Notes under the pieces: generated by a model
The model's database searches: none
What the model saw: the letters and a program-made list of their open reading frames with translations, nothing else
What the model was told of the DNA's origin: nothing
Made by a program: the position numbers and the translations under genes
Origin: JBBAEA01 sp041656175
GTDB taxonomy: Bacteria > Myxococcota_A > Bradymonadia > UBA4248
Assembly: GCA_041656175.1 (NCBI GenBank)
Contig: JBBAEA010000073.1
Location: 1 to 18,101 of the forward strand
Direction of reading: 5' to 3'
DNA length: 18,101 bases
Shown here: piece by piece, positions 1 to 5,680 of the stretch
Layout: every line of letters begins with the position of its first letter
How positions within the stretch are numbered: position 1 is the stretch's first letter

Positions 1-60
1 CAGGATCTGGGTCAGGATCTGGGTCAGGATCTGGGTCAGGATCTGGGTCAGGATCGGGAT
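1..60. repeat. 12-bp tandem repeat encoding Asp-Pro stalk
   Basis: There are four exact copies of CAGGATCTGGGT (1-48), one diverged copy (49-60) and a further degenerate stretch. The unit is four codons long, so copy-number change alters only the length of the Asp-Pro linker of the minus-strand lipoprotein. The array runs off the left edge, so its full length is unknown. Confidence 0.95.
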
Positions 61-223
61 CTGGATTTGTAGGTTCCTCTTTATCGGGATCGTCTATTTC
101 TTTGTTGTTCTCATCAATAGGGTCATTGATCGCATCGGCACATGCCGTAAATCCCAAACTAAGAACAAAAATCAAAATAACTAATAGTATACTTTGTGAT
201 TTCCCAAAAAAGCATCTAAGCAT
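1..223 (-). CDS. Asp-Pro-repeat lipoprotein, N-terminal part (3' end outside window)
   Basis: This is the first 74 codons of a gene reading leftward out of the window. The ATG at 223-221 follows a strong ribosome binding site (GGAGGTG on the minus strand). Residues 1-28 form a type II signal peptide: basic start, hydrophobic LLVILIFVLSLG core, and lipobox FTAC with Cys28 as the likely acylated residue. The mature N-terminus is acidic (about residues 29-52) and then becomes an Asp-Pro-Asp-Pro run encoded by a 12-bp tandem repeat, which probably forms an extended stalk holding a distal domain off the membrane. Any functional domain lies outside the window, so no function can be assigned. Such stalked lipoproteins are common in Myxococcota-type genomes. 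A sigma70-like promoter lies just upstream. Confidence 0.85.
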   Translation of the reverse strand, partial: MLRCFFGKSQSILLVILIFVLSLGFTACADAINDPIDENNKEIDDPDKEEPTNPDPDPDPDPDPDPDPDPDPDP

Positions 224-270
224 ACGAAAACACCTCCATTTTTAGCTCAAACGAGCCATTACCTTCACAA

Positions 271-298
271 ATGATATATATTATTTTTTAATTGTCTA
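271..298 (-). promoter_or_regulatory. Sigma70-like promoter of the leftmost lipoprotein
   Basis: On the minus strand a -35 TAGACA (298-293) and a -10 TATCAT (276-271) are 16 bp apart, each 5/6 to consensus. The spacer is almost pure A/T. The predicted transcript starts near 264 and would have a leader of about 40 nt that contains a small GCTC/GAGC hairpin (about 247-258) before the ribosome binding site. Confidence 0.6.
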
Positions 299-341
299 GA
301 GCTAATTTCAGTTCGCGAGCCCAGCGACGAATAAAGTGTTA

Positions 342-449
342 ATGTCAGGCGTTCTAGTTCAAATTGATGAGCTTAGAGAAGCTCTAACGAAGGCATTAAC
401 AGTCAAAATGGCTAAGCGTAAAAGTAAGGATAGGACAGAAGGCGTTTAA
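342..449 (+). CDS. Possible 35-residue ORF or coding remnant, unknown
   Basis: An ATG-to-TAA frame of 35 residues lies in the gap between the left lipoprotein and the repeat cluster. It reads MSGVLVQIDELREALTKALT, then a Lys/Arg-rich tail. The composition looks protein-like (an amphipathic helix followed by a basic tail), and the frame stays open upstream of the ATG to about 309. No ribosome binding site is visible. It could be the remnant of a longer gene or chance. I do not recognise it. Confidence 0.2.
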   Translation: MSGVLVQIDELREALTKALTVKMAKRKSKDRTEGV

Positions 450-469
450 AATAAAGTCAGTAAAATCAA
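448..469 (-). repeat. Dispersed 22-bp AT-rich motif, copy 1
   Basis: Read on the minus strand this begins TTGATTTTACTGACTTTA and ends TTTT. Close copies occur on plus at 7035-7056 and 7857-7878, and a weaker one on minus at 8868-8885. Copies 1 and 3 sit directly beside CCACGAAAA clusters, which suggests the motif belongs to the same composite repeat. Confidence 0.6.
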
Positions 470-478
470 TGGGTTACA

Positions 479-762
479 CGAAAACCACGAAAGCTTTTTT
501 ACCACGAAAAACACAAAAAACCACGAAAAGCTTTTTATGAAAGAGCGCTATGAGATTCAGGGTGCTGTCTTCTCTCCCAGCGAGGAGCGTAGTTCCAATA
601 AATCATAGTGGTTTTACTGTAGGGGCAGGTTTCCAACTTGCCCTCGGAAGAATGCAAAAACACGAAAACCACGAAAAGCTTTTTTACCACGAAAAACACA
701 AAAATCCACGAAAGCTTTTTTACCACGAAAACCACGAAAAAACACGAAAAGCTTTTTTATGA
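479..762. repeat. CCACGAAAA repeat cluster with first MKERY module
   Basis: Variants of CCACGAAAA/CACGAAAAC, often joined by AGCTTTTTT, fill 479-536 and 657-758. Between them lies a module of about 120 bp (537-658) that begins ATGAAAGAGCG and includes a hairpin-forming GGGCAGGTT/AACTTGCCC pair near 616-637. A second copy of the module lies at 2030-2150. Short frames starting MKERY occur in each copy but stop at different points, so I treat them as non-coding. Confidence 0.85.
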
Positions 763-820
763 AAGAGCGTTATAAGATTTAGGGCGCTATAAGATTTAGG
801 GCGCCATCTTTCCCCCCCAA
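759..820. repeat. Diverged MKERY module with 17-bp duplication
   Basis: A third occurrence of the ATGAAAGAGCG module start (759) is followed by two copies of a 17-bp stretch ending in AAGATTTAGG. A diverged version of the module body (GCCATCTTTC onward) follows and leads into the HAD gene. It lacks the GGGCAGGTT hairpin seen in the copies at 537 and 2030. Confidence 0.6.
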
Positions 821-862
821 TGGGGTTCGTAGTCCTCGTTACTCCCTGTAGAGATCTGATTC

Positions 863-1519
863 ATGAAAAAACCAATAAAATGCATAATTTTCGACCTTGA
901 TGGTACCTTGCTCAATACTCTTAACGCTCTAGCGACTGCTTGCAACTTGGCGCTGAGCGATTTTGCGCTTAAGCCAAGAGAATTAGACGAGTATCGCCAT
1001 TTAGTAGGCAATGGCGCGAGGCGTTTGTGCGAGCAGGCGAGCGGTCTTGGAGGGGAGCGCTTGGAAGAGTTTATGCAAAATTACTTCATGCATTATGAGC
1101 GAATTTTATGCGACGATTCTGGGCCGTATGACGGCGTTGTGCAGTGCCTCGATGAACTTAAACAGCGAAATATTCGTTCTGCGGTCTATACCAATAAACC
1201 TCAAGCTTGGAGCGATAGGCTGCTAGCCCACTACTTACCCGGGCGTTTTGAACTCATTGTCGGAGCGCAAAAAGACCTGCCCGTTAAGCCGCATCCTTGG
1301 GGGGTAGAGCAGATACAAAAACATCTTGCCGTGGAAAGAAAAAGTATTTGCTTAATTGGCGACAGTGATGTCGATATCATGACTGCAAAAGCAGCGCAGA
1401 TCATGAGTATTGGCGCGGCTTGGGGCTTTCGCGGGCGCCAAGAGTTGCAGGCTGCGGGTGCCGACTACATTATTGATGATGCAACGCAGCTACTTGCGCT
1501 CATGGATTCCTTGCCCTGA
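863..1519 (+). CDS. HAD-superfamily phosphatase, phosphoglycolate phosphatase-like
   Basis: This 218-residue protein has all four HAD motifs. Motif I is DLDGT at 11-15 (nucleophile Asp11, acid/base Asp13). Motif II is YTNK with Thr110. Motif III is VKPHP with Lys142. Motif IV is GDSDVD at 166-171 (Asp167 and Asp171 for Mg2+). The helical cap between residues about 18 and 85 is the type found in the Gph/PGMB subfamily. By family, it hydrolyses small phosphate monoesters in the cytoplasm, probably 2-phosphoglycolate, but substrate cannot be read from sequence. Length is normal for the family. The ATG fits the motif spacing, although only a weak ribosome binding site (GAGAT) precedes it. The gene stands alone, and repeats begin immediately after the stop codon. 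Confidence 0.9.
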   Translation: MKKPIKCIIFDLDGTLLNTLNALATACNLALSDFALKPRELDEYRHLVGNGARRLCEQASGLGGERLEEFMQNYFMHYERILCDDSGPYDGVVQCLDELKQRNIRSAVYTNKPQAWSDRLLAHYLPGRFELIVGAQKDLPVKPHPWGVEQIQKHLAVERKSICLIGDSDVDIMTAKAAQIMSIGAAWGFRGRQELQAAGADYIIDDATQLLALMDSLP

Positions 1520-1579
1520 AAACCACGAAGAATCACGAAAAGCTTTTTTACCACGAAAAACACGAAAAACCACGAAAAA

Positions 1580-1965
1580 TTCTTTTTTACTCTTACTGAA
1601 GCAGCTTGATTGCTTAAAATCTTTCGTGCCTTTCGTGACTTTGAATTTTTAACCACGAAATACACGAAAATACACGAAAAATTCTTTTTTACTCTTACTG
1701 AAGCAGCTTGATTGCTTAAAATCTTTCGTGCCTTTCGTGACTTTGAATTTTTAACCACGAAATACACGAAAATACACGAAAAATTCTTTTTTACTCTTAC
1801 TGAAGCAGCTTGATTGCTTAAAATCTTTCGTGCCTTTCGTGACTTTGAATTTTTAACCACGAAATACACGAAAATACACGAAAAATTCTTTTTTACTCTT
1901 ACTGAAGCAGTTTGATTGCTTATGGTCTTTCGTGCCTTTCGTGACTTTAAATTTTTAACCACGAA
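1580..1965. repeat. 102-bp tandem repeat, three identical copies plus one diverged
   Basis: Units begin at 1580, 1682, 1784 and 1886, giving a period of exactly 102 bp. The first three read identically; the fourth has several substitutions and loses its 3' part near 1965. Each unit contains TTTCGTGCCTTTCGTG followed by CACGAAATACACGAAA, so it can fold on itself. A perfect 8-bp inverted repeat, GAATTTTT (1643-1650) with AAAAATTC (1677-1684), encloses the CACGAAA part. Units abut with no unique spacers, so this is not CRISPR. Confidence 0.93.
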
Positions 1966-2029
1966 AACCACGAAGAATCACGAAAAGTTTTTTACCACGA
2001 AATACACGAAAATACACGAAAAGCTATTT

Positions 2030-2150
2030 ATGAAAGAGCGCTATGAGATTCAGGCGGCTGTCTTCTCTCCCAGCGCGGAGCGTAGTTCCAATAATTATGG
2101 TGCTTTTGCTGTAGGGGCAGGTTTCCAACCTGTCCTCTGAAGAATGCAAA
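2030..2150. repeat. MKERY module, second full copy
   Basis: This closely matches 537-658: ATGAAAGAGCG start, a shared CTGTCTTCTCTCCCAGCG segment, CGTAGTTCCAATAA, then TGTAGGGGCAGGTTTCCAAC and GAATGCAAA. The hairpin arms are GGGCAGGTT and AACCTGTCC here, against GGGCAGGTT and AACTTGCCC in the other copy. A truncated fourth start lies at 2231-2257. Confidence 0.85.
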
Positions 2151-2289
2151 GCCACGAAAACTTTTTTTACCACGAAAACAACGAAAGCTTTTTTACCACC
2201 AAAACCACGAAAAACCACGAAAACTTTTTTATGAAAGAGCGCTATGAGATTCAGGCTGCTGTGGCGTGATGCAGAGTTTCCTTAAGCGT

Positions 2290-2361
2290 GCGATGCGAAG
2301 GCTTGCATTGCGCCAAAAGTGGAGTAAAGTCTCGTAGTTTTAGGCGCAATGTCGCCTTTTT
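2290..2361 (+). promoter_or_regulatory. Attenuator-like leader of the acidic-protein gene
   Basis: Four segments can pair in mutually exclusive ways. Segment 1 (GCGATGC, 2290-2296) pairs with segment 2 (GCATTGC, 2305-2311), with one G-U. Segment 2 extended (CATTGCGCC, 2306-2314) pairs perfectly over 9 bp with segment 3 (GGCGCAATG, 2343-2351). Segment 3 (AGGCG, 2342-2346) pairs with segment 4 (CGCCT, 2353-2357), followed by five T residues. This is the 1:2 + 3:4 versus 2:3 arrangement of attenuators. The terminator stem is only 5 bp, so the call is tentative. Confidence 0.35.
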
Positions 2362-2383
2362 CTAACCCGTGTGTGAGGACAAA

Positions 2384-3148
2384 ATGTATCAAGTATATGT
2401 AACAACGTTTTCCAGATTTTGGAGCGGTGATGATGGCGACGTAGATACCGAAGCCATTGAAATTGTTGAAGATTTTCAAGCTATGCTCTCGGAGCATTAT
2501 GGTAAGGCGATCACTTGGAGCGAAGTGGCTGACGATGACGACATCCATATTACGGGGCTAAGCAAAGAAGACGTCGCTATTTTGCAAGCAGTTGCTGGAA
2601 AACTCGAACTCGCTGGAAACATTGACGGTCTAGAGCTAAAATTCGCTCACCCCGAGGAATGTTCCGTCTTTGAAGAACTCCTGAACACATACGAAGGGGA
2701 AGTCGAAGAGCAAAAATACGCCAGCATCTTTAGGTTAGGCTGCTCGCCCGATGCCATGGTTATCCCAAGTGAACTGTCCTCCCCGCTTACCATCGATCTT
2801 GGAGACGAGGAAGATGACGAAGAGCCTGAGGAAGCAGATGAGAAGGAATTCATCGGCGATATCGACGTTATCTCAGCGCTAGATTTGCGAGAGCGCATCA
2901 ACGAAATCGCAAAAGCTCTCAAAATCGACATCAAAACCACATGGGAAGAACTCGATGCGATCGACATCGACTCGCTATACACCGACGACGAGGAGCAGAA
3001 TTCACGCGAGGCATTCATCATTTCCCTGCGATGCTTAGCCCTGCAACTCGACTCCGCTATCGAAAAAAATAGCCTACTTTTCATCTCCAAATTCGACGAA
3101 GACGATTATGACGAAGACGATGATTATGAAGTTGAGGATGAGGATTAA
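2384..3148 (+). CDS. Highly acidic cytoplasmic protein, unknown function
   Basis: The protein has 254 residues from the ATG at 2384, which has TGAGGA (2374-2379) four bases upstream. An in-frame GTG at 2369 has no ribosome binding site and was not chosen. There is no signal peptide or membrane segment. The N-terminal third (about 1-105, starting MYQVYVTTFSRFW) looks like a folded alpha/beta domain. A central Asp/Glu tract (about 138-155) and an Asp/Glu/Tyr-rich C-terminal tail (about the last 20 residues) flank a helical segment. I do not recognise the family. Acidic tails of this kind occur in chaperone-like proteins and in proteins that bind basic partners, but that is only analogy. The gene stands alone with an attenuator-like leader and a GC hairpin downstream. 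Confidence 0.8.
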   Translation: MYQVYVTTFSRFWSGDDGDVDTEAIEIVEDFQAMLSEHYGKAITWSEVADDDDIHITGLSKEDVAILQAVAGKLELAGNIDGLELKFAHPEECSVFEELLNTYEGEVEEQKYASIFRLGCSPDAMVIPSELSSPLTIDLGDEEDDEEPEEADEKEFIGDIDVISALDLRERINEIAKALKIDIKTTWEELDAIDIDSLYTDDEEQNSREAFIISLRCLALQLDSAIEKNSLLFISKFDEDDYDEDDDYEVEDED

Positions 3149-3163
3149 CTTATAAGTTTTAAC

Positions 3164-3187
3164 TTTTGTGGGGGGCTTTTGCCCCCC
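3164..3187. repeat. GC-rich hairpin element A
   Basis: Seven G/C pairs (GGGGGGC 3170-3176 with GCCCCCC 3181-3187) close a TTTT loop. TTTTGT precedes the stem and TACGCGAAAGC follows it. No T-run follows on plus, so it is not a canonical intrinsic terminator, although its place 22 nt after the acidic-protein stop would suit transcript-end protection. Elements B (11363-11378) and C (14219-14236, opposite strand) share the TTTTGTGGGGG...CCCCCT frame. Confidence 0.7.
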
Positions 3188-3227
3188 TACGCGAAAGCTT
3201 CCCGCATAATCGGCGGCTTCGCACTTT

Positions 3228-3274
3228 ATTTTTTGCGCTGTATGCGCTCAATCCGCGCATCCAGCGCAAAAAAT
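3228..3274. repeat. Long inverted repeat
   Basis: Outer arms ATTTTTTGCGCTG (3228-3240) and CAGCGCAAAAAAT (3262-3274) are perfect 13-bp complements. Inside, GCGC (3244-3247) pairs with GCGC (3255-3258) around a 7-nt loop. On either strand the stem ends in a T-run, so it could act as a bidirectional terminator between the acidic-protein gene and the hydrolase gene. Confidence 0.7.
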
Positions 3275-3358
3275 GCGCTCAGGCACCGATTCTTTGGGTG
3301 ATCTTTCGCTACCCCCCCCCCAACGCGCTACACAGTGCTAGTAGTCAGAATCCAAACC

Positions 3359-4183
3359 ATGCCTGAACCCTTAATCAGCTTGCGTCCGCATTTTCAGCTT
3401 GTGGACGGCCTCGTTATTCATAGCTTGTCGATGAGTTCCGCGAACACGGAGTTGGCGCCGATTGTATTATTGCACGGTTTGGGCGCGTCGGCTCATAGCT
3501 ACGTACCGCTTATGCGCGCTCTTGCGCGTTATAGCCCAAAACTTCTAGCCCCCGATATGCCCGCCCATGGTTTATCGCCCTACCCACGAAAATCTCTAAA
3601 GCTGATGCAAGCCTACCTAGCCATGGCAAAGGCGCTACGACAAAAAATCGACCCAGGCAAACCCGTCATTGTAGTAGGCAACTCCCTTGGTGGCGCTTTT
3701 GCCATCCATTTTGCGCTCGATTTTCCAGAACTAGTCAAGGGCTTATTTCTCATTTCGCCTGCTGGCGCTCCCTTTGTTAAGCCCATCAGTGAAACCCTAG
3801 ACCGCTTCAAACCCAATAACAATAAAGATTCTCGCCAAATTATTCACGAAGTTATGGGACCCAACACGCCACTCGCAAAGCCGCTAGCGCCGCTGCTCAC
3901 CGTGTTTTTGCGCCAACAAGCAATGCAGTCCCTCATTGATTCCATTAGCAACGACGATTGCTTCTCGCCGAGCGAAATAGCGCAGCTTCAATGTCCCATT
4001 TACATGCTTTGGGGACAAAACGATCGCGTCCTTCCTGCCGATCAATGCGATTACTACGAAAAGCACATGAGCAAAGACACTATCTTTGATAAGCCCAAAG
4101 ACTGGGGGCACTGCCCACAATTTATTTACCCAGGAGATGTTGCAGAGAAGTTGCGAAACTTTTTTACCCAAAATAAGCGTTAG
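3359..4183 (+). CDS. Alpha/beta-hydrolase fold protein
   Basis: This 274-residue protein has the full alpha/beta-hydrolase signature. HGLGAS (39-44) supplies the oxyanion hole, GNSLGG (107-112) is the nucleophile elbow with Ser109, GQNDRVLP (219-226) holds the acid Asp222, and DWGHCPQ (248-254) carries the catalytic His251. The lid region (about 140-200) is helical and poorly conserved, so the substrate (ester, lactone or C-C bond) cannot be named. The closest general look is the BioH/MhpC-like group. No signal peptide is present, so it is likely cytoplasmic. The ATG at 3359 fits the usual N-terminal length; a GTG at 3335 in the same frame would add eight residues. Neither has a clear ribosome binding site. 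Confidence 0.88.
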   Translation: MPEPLISLRPHFQLVDGLVIHSLSMSSANTELAPIVLLHGLGASAHSYVPLMRALARYSPKLLAPDMPAHGLSPYPRKSLKLMQAYLAMAKALRQKIDPGKPVIVVGNSLGGAFAIHFALDFPELVKGLFLISPAGAPFVKPISETLDRFKPNNNKDSRQIIHEVMGPNTPLAKPLAPLLTVFLRQQAMQSLIDSISNDDCFSPSEIAQLQCPIYMLWGQNDRVLPADQCDYYEKHMSKDTIFDKPKDWGHCPQFIYPGDVAEKLRNFFTQNKR

Positions 4184-4201
4184 CTCTTATGGGTAAAAAC
4201 G

Positions 4202-4330
4202 CTATGGTGGCTTAAATTGTCTTTTAGGCTCAAAAACGCATTCTGGGGCAACACGGGGCTGCTTTTGCTTCGATATCCATACCGAGATGAAGGCAACTAA
4301 GCGATACAAAACACAAAATAAAACGCTCAT
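4202..4330 (-). CDS. Putative small single-TM membrane protein (42 residues)
   Basis: This minus-strand ORF runs from an ATG at 4330-4328 to a TAG at 4204-4202. The protein begins MSVLFCVLYRLVAFISVWIS, a credible membrane helix with one Arg inside it. A basic, Pro-rich tail of 22 residues follows (KQKQPRVAPE, then CVFEPKRQFKPP). The positive charges after the helix predict an N-out, C-in topology. It is convergent with the hydrolase gene and divergent from the gene at 4493. I see no ribosome binding site before the ATG (upstream ACAAAATTTATAA), which is the main weakness. The family is not recognised, and chance remains possible at this length. Confidence 0.35.
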   Translation of the reverse strand: MSVLFCVLYRLVAFISVWISKQKQPRVAPECVFEPKRQFKPP

Positions 4331-4406
4331 TTATAAATTTTGTAAAGAAACACGTGCGTAGATGTGGACAGCTAGAGTTGCCTCTCACAAAAAAGACGCT
4401 TTACGC

Positions 4407-4415
4407 TGCTATAAA
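4407..4415 (+). promoter_or_regulatory. Candidate extended -10 promoter for the 4493-dapA pair
   Basis: TGC followed by TATAAA (4410-4415) makes an extended -10. No convincing -35 lies 16-18 bp upstream. Transcription would start near 4422 and give a leader of about 70 nt before the ATG at 4493. The rest of 4331-4492 shows only a short CTGGC/GCCAG inverted repeat near 4454-4474; no lysine riboswitch signature was seen. Confidence 0.3.
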
Positions 4416-4492
4416 CGCTTTATTTGCCGCGACAATTTCGATAGATTAACTGCGCTGGCAAACTAACCTCGCCAGATATATAAGGATGTGCG

Positions 4493-4753
4493 ATGATGCC
4501 GACGAGATTTTATGGGCCGCTGTCTATGTCTTTGCTTCAGTGGATCTATTCCGCGCAAGAGGACGCAGAGCGGCGCGTGTTGCTGCGCCTAGCTGAGGGT
4601 GTGGATGCGGCAAAGATGCGGATTGTGCTTGAAGCACGCGGTTTGCGGGAGGTGGTGGAGCTTGGACGTAATTCGTTGCTAGGAATGATAACGGCGACAA
4701 ATTTGCTCAAGATTTTGAATGTTTCGGGGATATTTGCCATCGTAGATGCGTAG
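4493..4753 (+). CDS. Small conserved-looking protein upstream of dapA, unknown
   Basis: The protein has 86 residues. The ATG at 4493 is preceded by AAGGA (4482-4486) six bases upstream; a second ATG at 4496 is an alternative. The sequence is mostly helical with balanced charge. A segment with repeated Arg/Glu (about 22-57, including RMIRIV-like basic and hydrophobic alternation) is followed by a hydrophobic C-terminal part (SLLGMITATNLLKILNVSGI) that is not long enough to be a clear membrane span. It ends 29 nt before dapA and reads in the same direction, so the two are probably cotranscribed. I do not recognise the family. A regulatory or stabilising role for the dapA product would be speculation. 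Confidence 0.65.
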   Translation: MMPTRFYGPLSMSLLQWIYSAQEDAERRVLLRLAEGVDAAKMRIVLEARGLREVVELGRNSLLGMITATNLLKILNVSGIFAIVDA

Positions 4754-4782
4754 TCATAATGACTAGAGAGAAGGAGGCTGCC

Positions 4783-5661
4783 ATGAAGAATTGGAAGGGA
4801 GCGTGGGCCGCGATTCCGACGCCTATGCGAGACGGCGAGCTGGATTTGGAGGCGCTAGAGCGTTTTTTAAGCTTTTTATTGGATGGGCACGTTGATGGCG
4901 TAGTTGTGTGCGGGACTACAGGAGAGGCTGCAACCTTGCGCCGCGATGAGCGCTTGCAGCTTTATGCGCGTTGCCGCGAAGTCATTGCAGGGCGCGTGCC
5001 GTTGTTGGCCGGCGTTGGCACAAACGACACGGCTAGCACCATTGATAATGCAAAAGATGCGGCTCAAGCGGGCATGGATGGTTTACTGGTGGTAACACCA
5101 TATTACAACAAACCCAATCAGGAAGGGCTCTTTCGCCACTTTATGGCTTTGGCTGAAGCAGTTGATTTGCCGCAGATCCTCTACAACGTTCCCTCGCGAA
5201 CGGGGACTAATCTTTTGCCTGCAACCATCGCGCGGCTCTCGCTCGAAAGTGAGCGCTTTGCGGGGATCAAAGATGCGACAGGCGATATGCTCGTGGCCTC
5301 CGAAACGCGCAAGACTGTGCGGCCAGACTTTTTGATGTTCTCGGGCGATGATGCCACGACGCTGCCCTTTATCTGTCTTGGTGGCTGCGGCGCTATTAGT
5401 GTTGTAGCTAATGTCGCGCCGCGATTGATGCACGACATCTGCGATTTGGCCTTAAACGCAGATTTGCAGCGAGCACGGGCGCTTCACCATGAAATGCTTC
5501 CACTCTTTCGCGCGCTCTTCTCGGATACTAGCCCTATACCGCTCAAGGCAGTGCTTTCTGCTAAAAAGCTCGGTATCGCCAACGAACTGCGCGCGCCGCT
5601 CTATGCGATGCAGGGTGAGTCGTTGAAAAACTTGATCGAGCGCTGTAAGGCGTGGATCTAG
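4783..5661 (+). CDS. dapA: 4-hydroxy-tetrahydrodipicolinate synthase
   Basis: DapA condenses pyruvate with aspartate semialdehyde, the first committed step to diaminopimelate and lysine, in the cytoplasm. The 292-residue length equals that of E. coli DapA. Catalytic residues are in place: GTTGE at 44-48 (Thr of the proton relay), Tyr107 in TPYYN, Tyr134 and Arg139 in YNVPSRT, and the Schiff-base Lys163 in GIKDATG. The substrate-binding GG-containing loop is at about 200-210. The ATG at 4783 has a strong AAGGAGG (4771-4777) five bases upstream and was preferred to an in-frame ATG at 4759, which has no such site. It follows the small gene at 4493 and ends 19 nt from the convergent end of mtaB. 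No lysine-responsive leader was found. Confidence 0.97.
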   Translation: MKNWKGAWAAIPTPMRDGELDLEALERFLSFLLDGHVDGVVVCGTTGEAATLRRDERLQLYARCREVIAGRVPLLAGVGTNDTASTIDNAKDAAQAGMDGLLVVTPYYNKPNQEGLFRHFMALAEAVDLPQILYNVPSRTGTNLLPATIARLSLESERFAGIKDATGDMLVASETRKTVRPDFLMFSGDDATTLPFICLGGCGAISVVANVAPRLMHDICDLALNADLQRARALHHEMLPLFRALFSDTSPIPLKAVLSAKKLGIANELRAPLYAMQGESLKNLIERCKAWI

Positions 5662-5680
5662 GCACTGCAAAAGACGATAT

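Larger units (their letters stand above)
1520..2229. repeat. Right-hand CCACGAAAA repeat cluster
   Basis: Starting at the stop codon of the HAD gene, CCACGAAAA/CACGAAAAA elements run almost without interruption to about 2229. They enclose the 102-bp tandem array and a second full MKERY module, and end in a truncated module start at 2231. Long minus-strand frames here are low-complexity readings of the repeats (FVVKK-type peptides) and are not annotated as genes. With the cluster at 479-820, the HAD gene is bracketed by the same repeat family. Confidence 0.9.

Noticed and set aside
1465..1971. Long minus-strand ORF of 168 residues
   Set aside because: It is a translation of the 102-bp tandem repeat and the CCACGAAAA strings. 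The unit length happens to be a multiple of three, and the peptide is low-complexity with no ribosome binding site.
537..2140. MKERY-type small ORFs in the repeat modules
   Set aside because: Each copy starts ATGAAAGAGCG but stops at a different place after a few to about 35 codons, so the frame is not conserved; the DNA, not the peptide, is what repeats.
4184..4492. Lysine riboswitch before dapA
   Set aside because: No conserved lysine-riboswitch core or terminator hairpin could be found in the leader.
4759..4785. Upstream ATG of dapA
   Set aside because: It would add eight residues ahead of the family's normal start and has no ribosome binding site; the ATG at 4783 has a strong one and gives the E. 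coli length.
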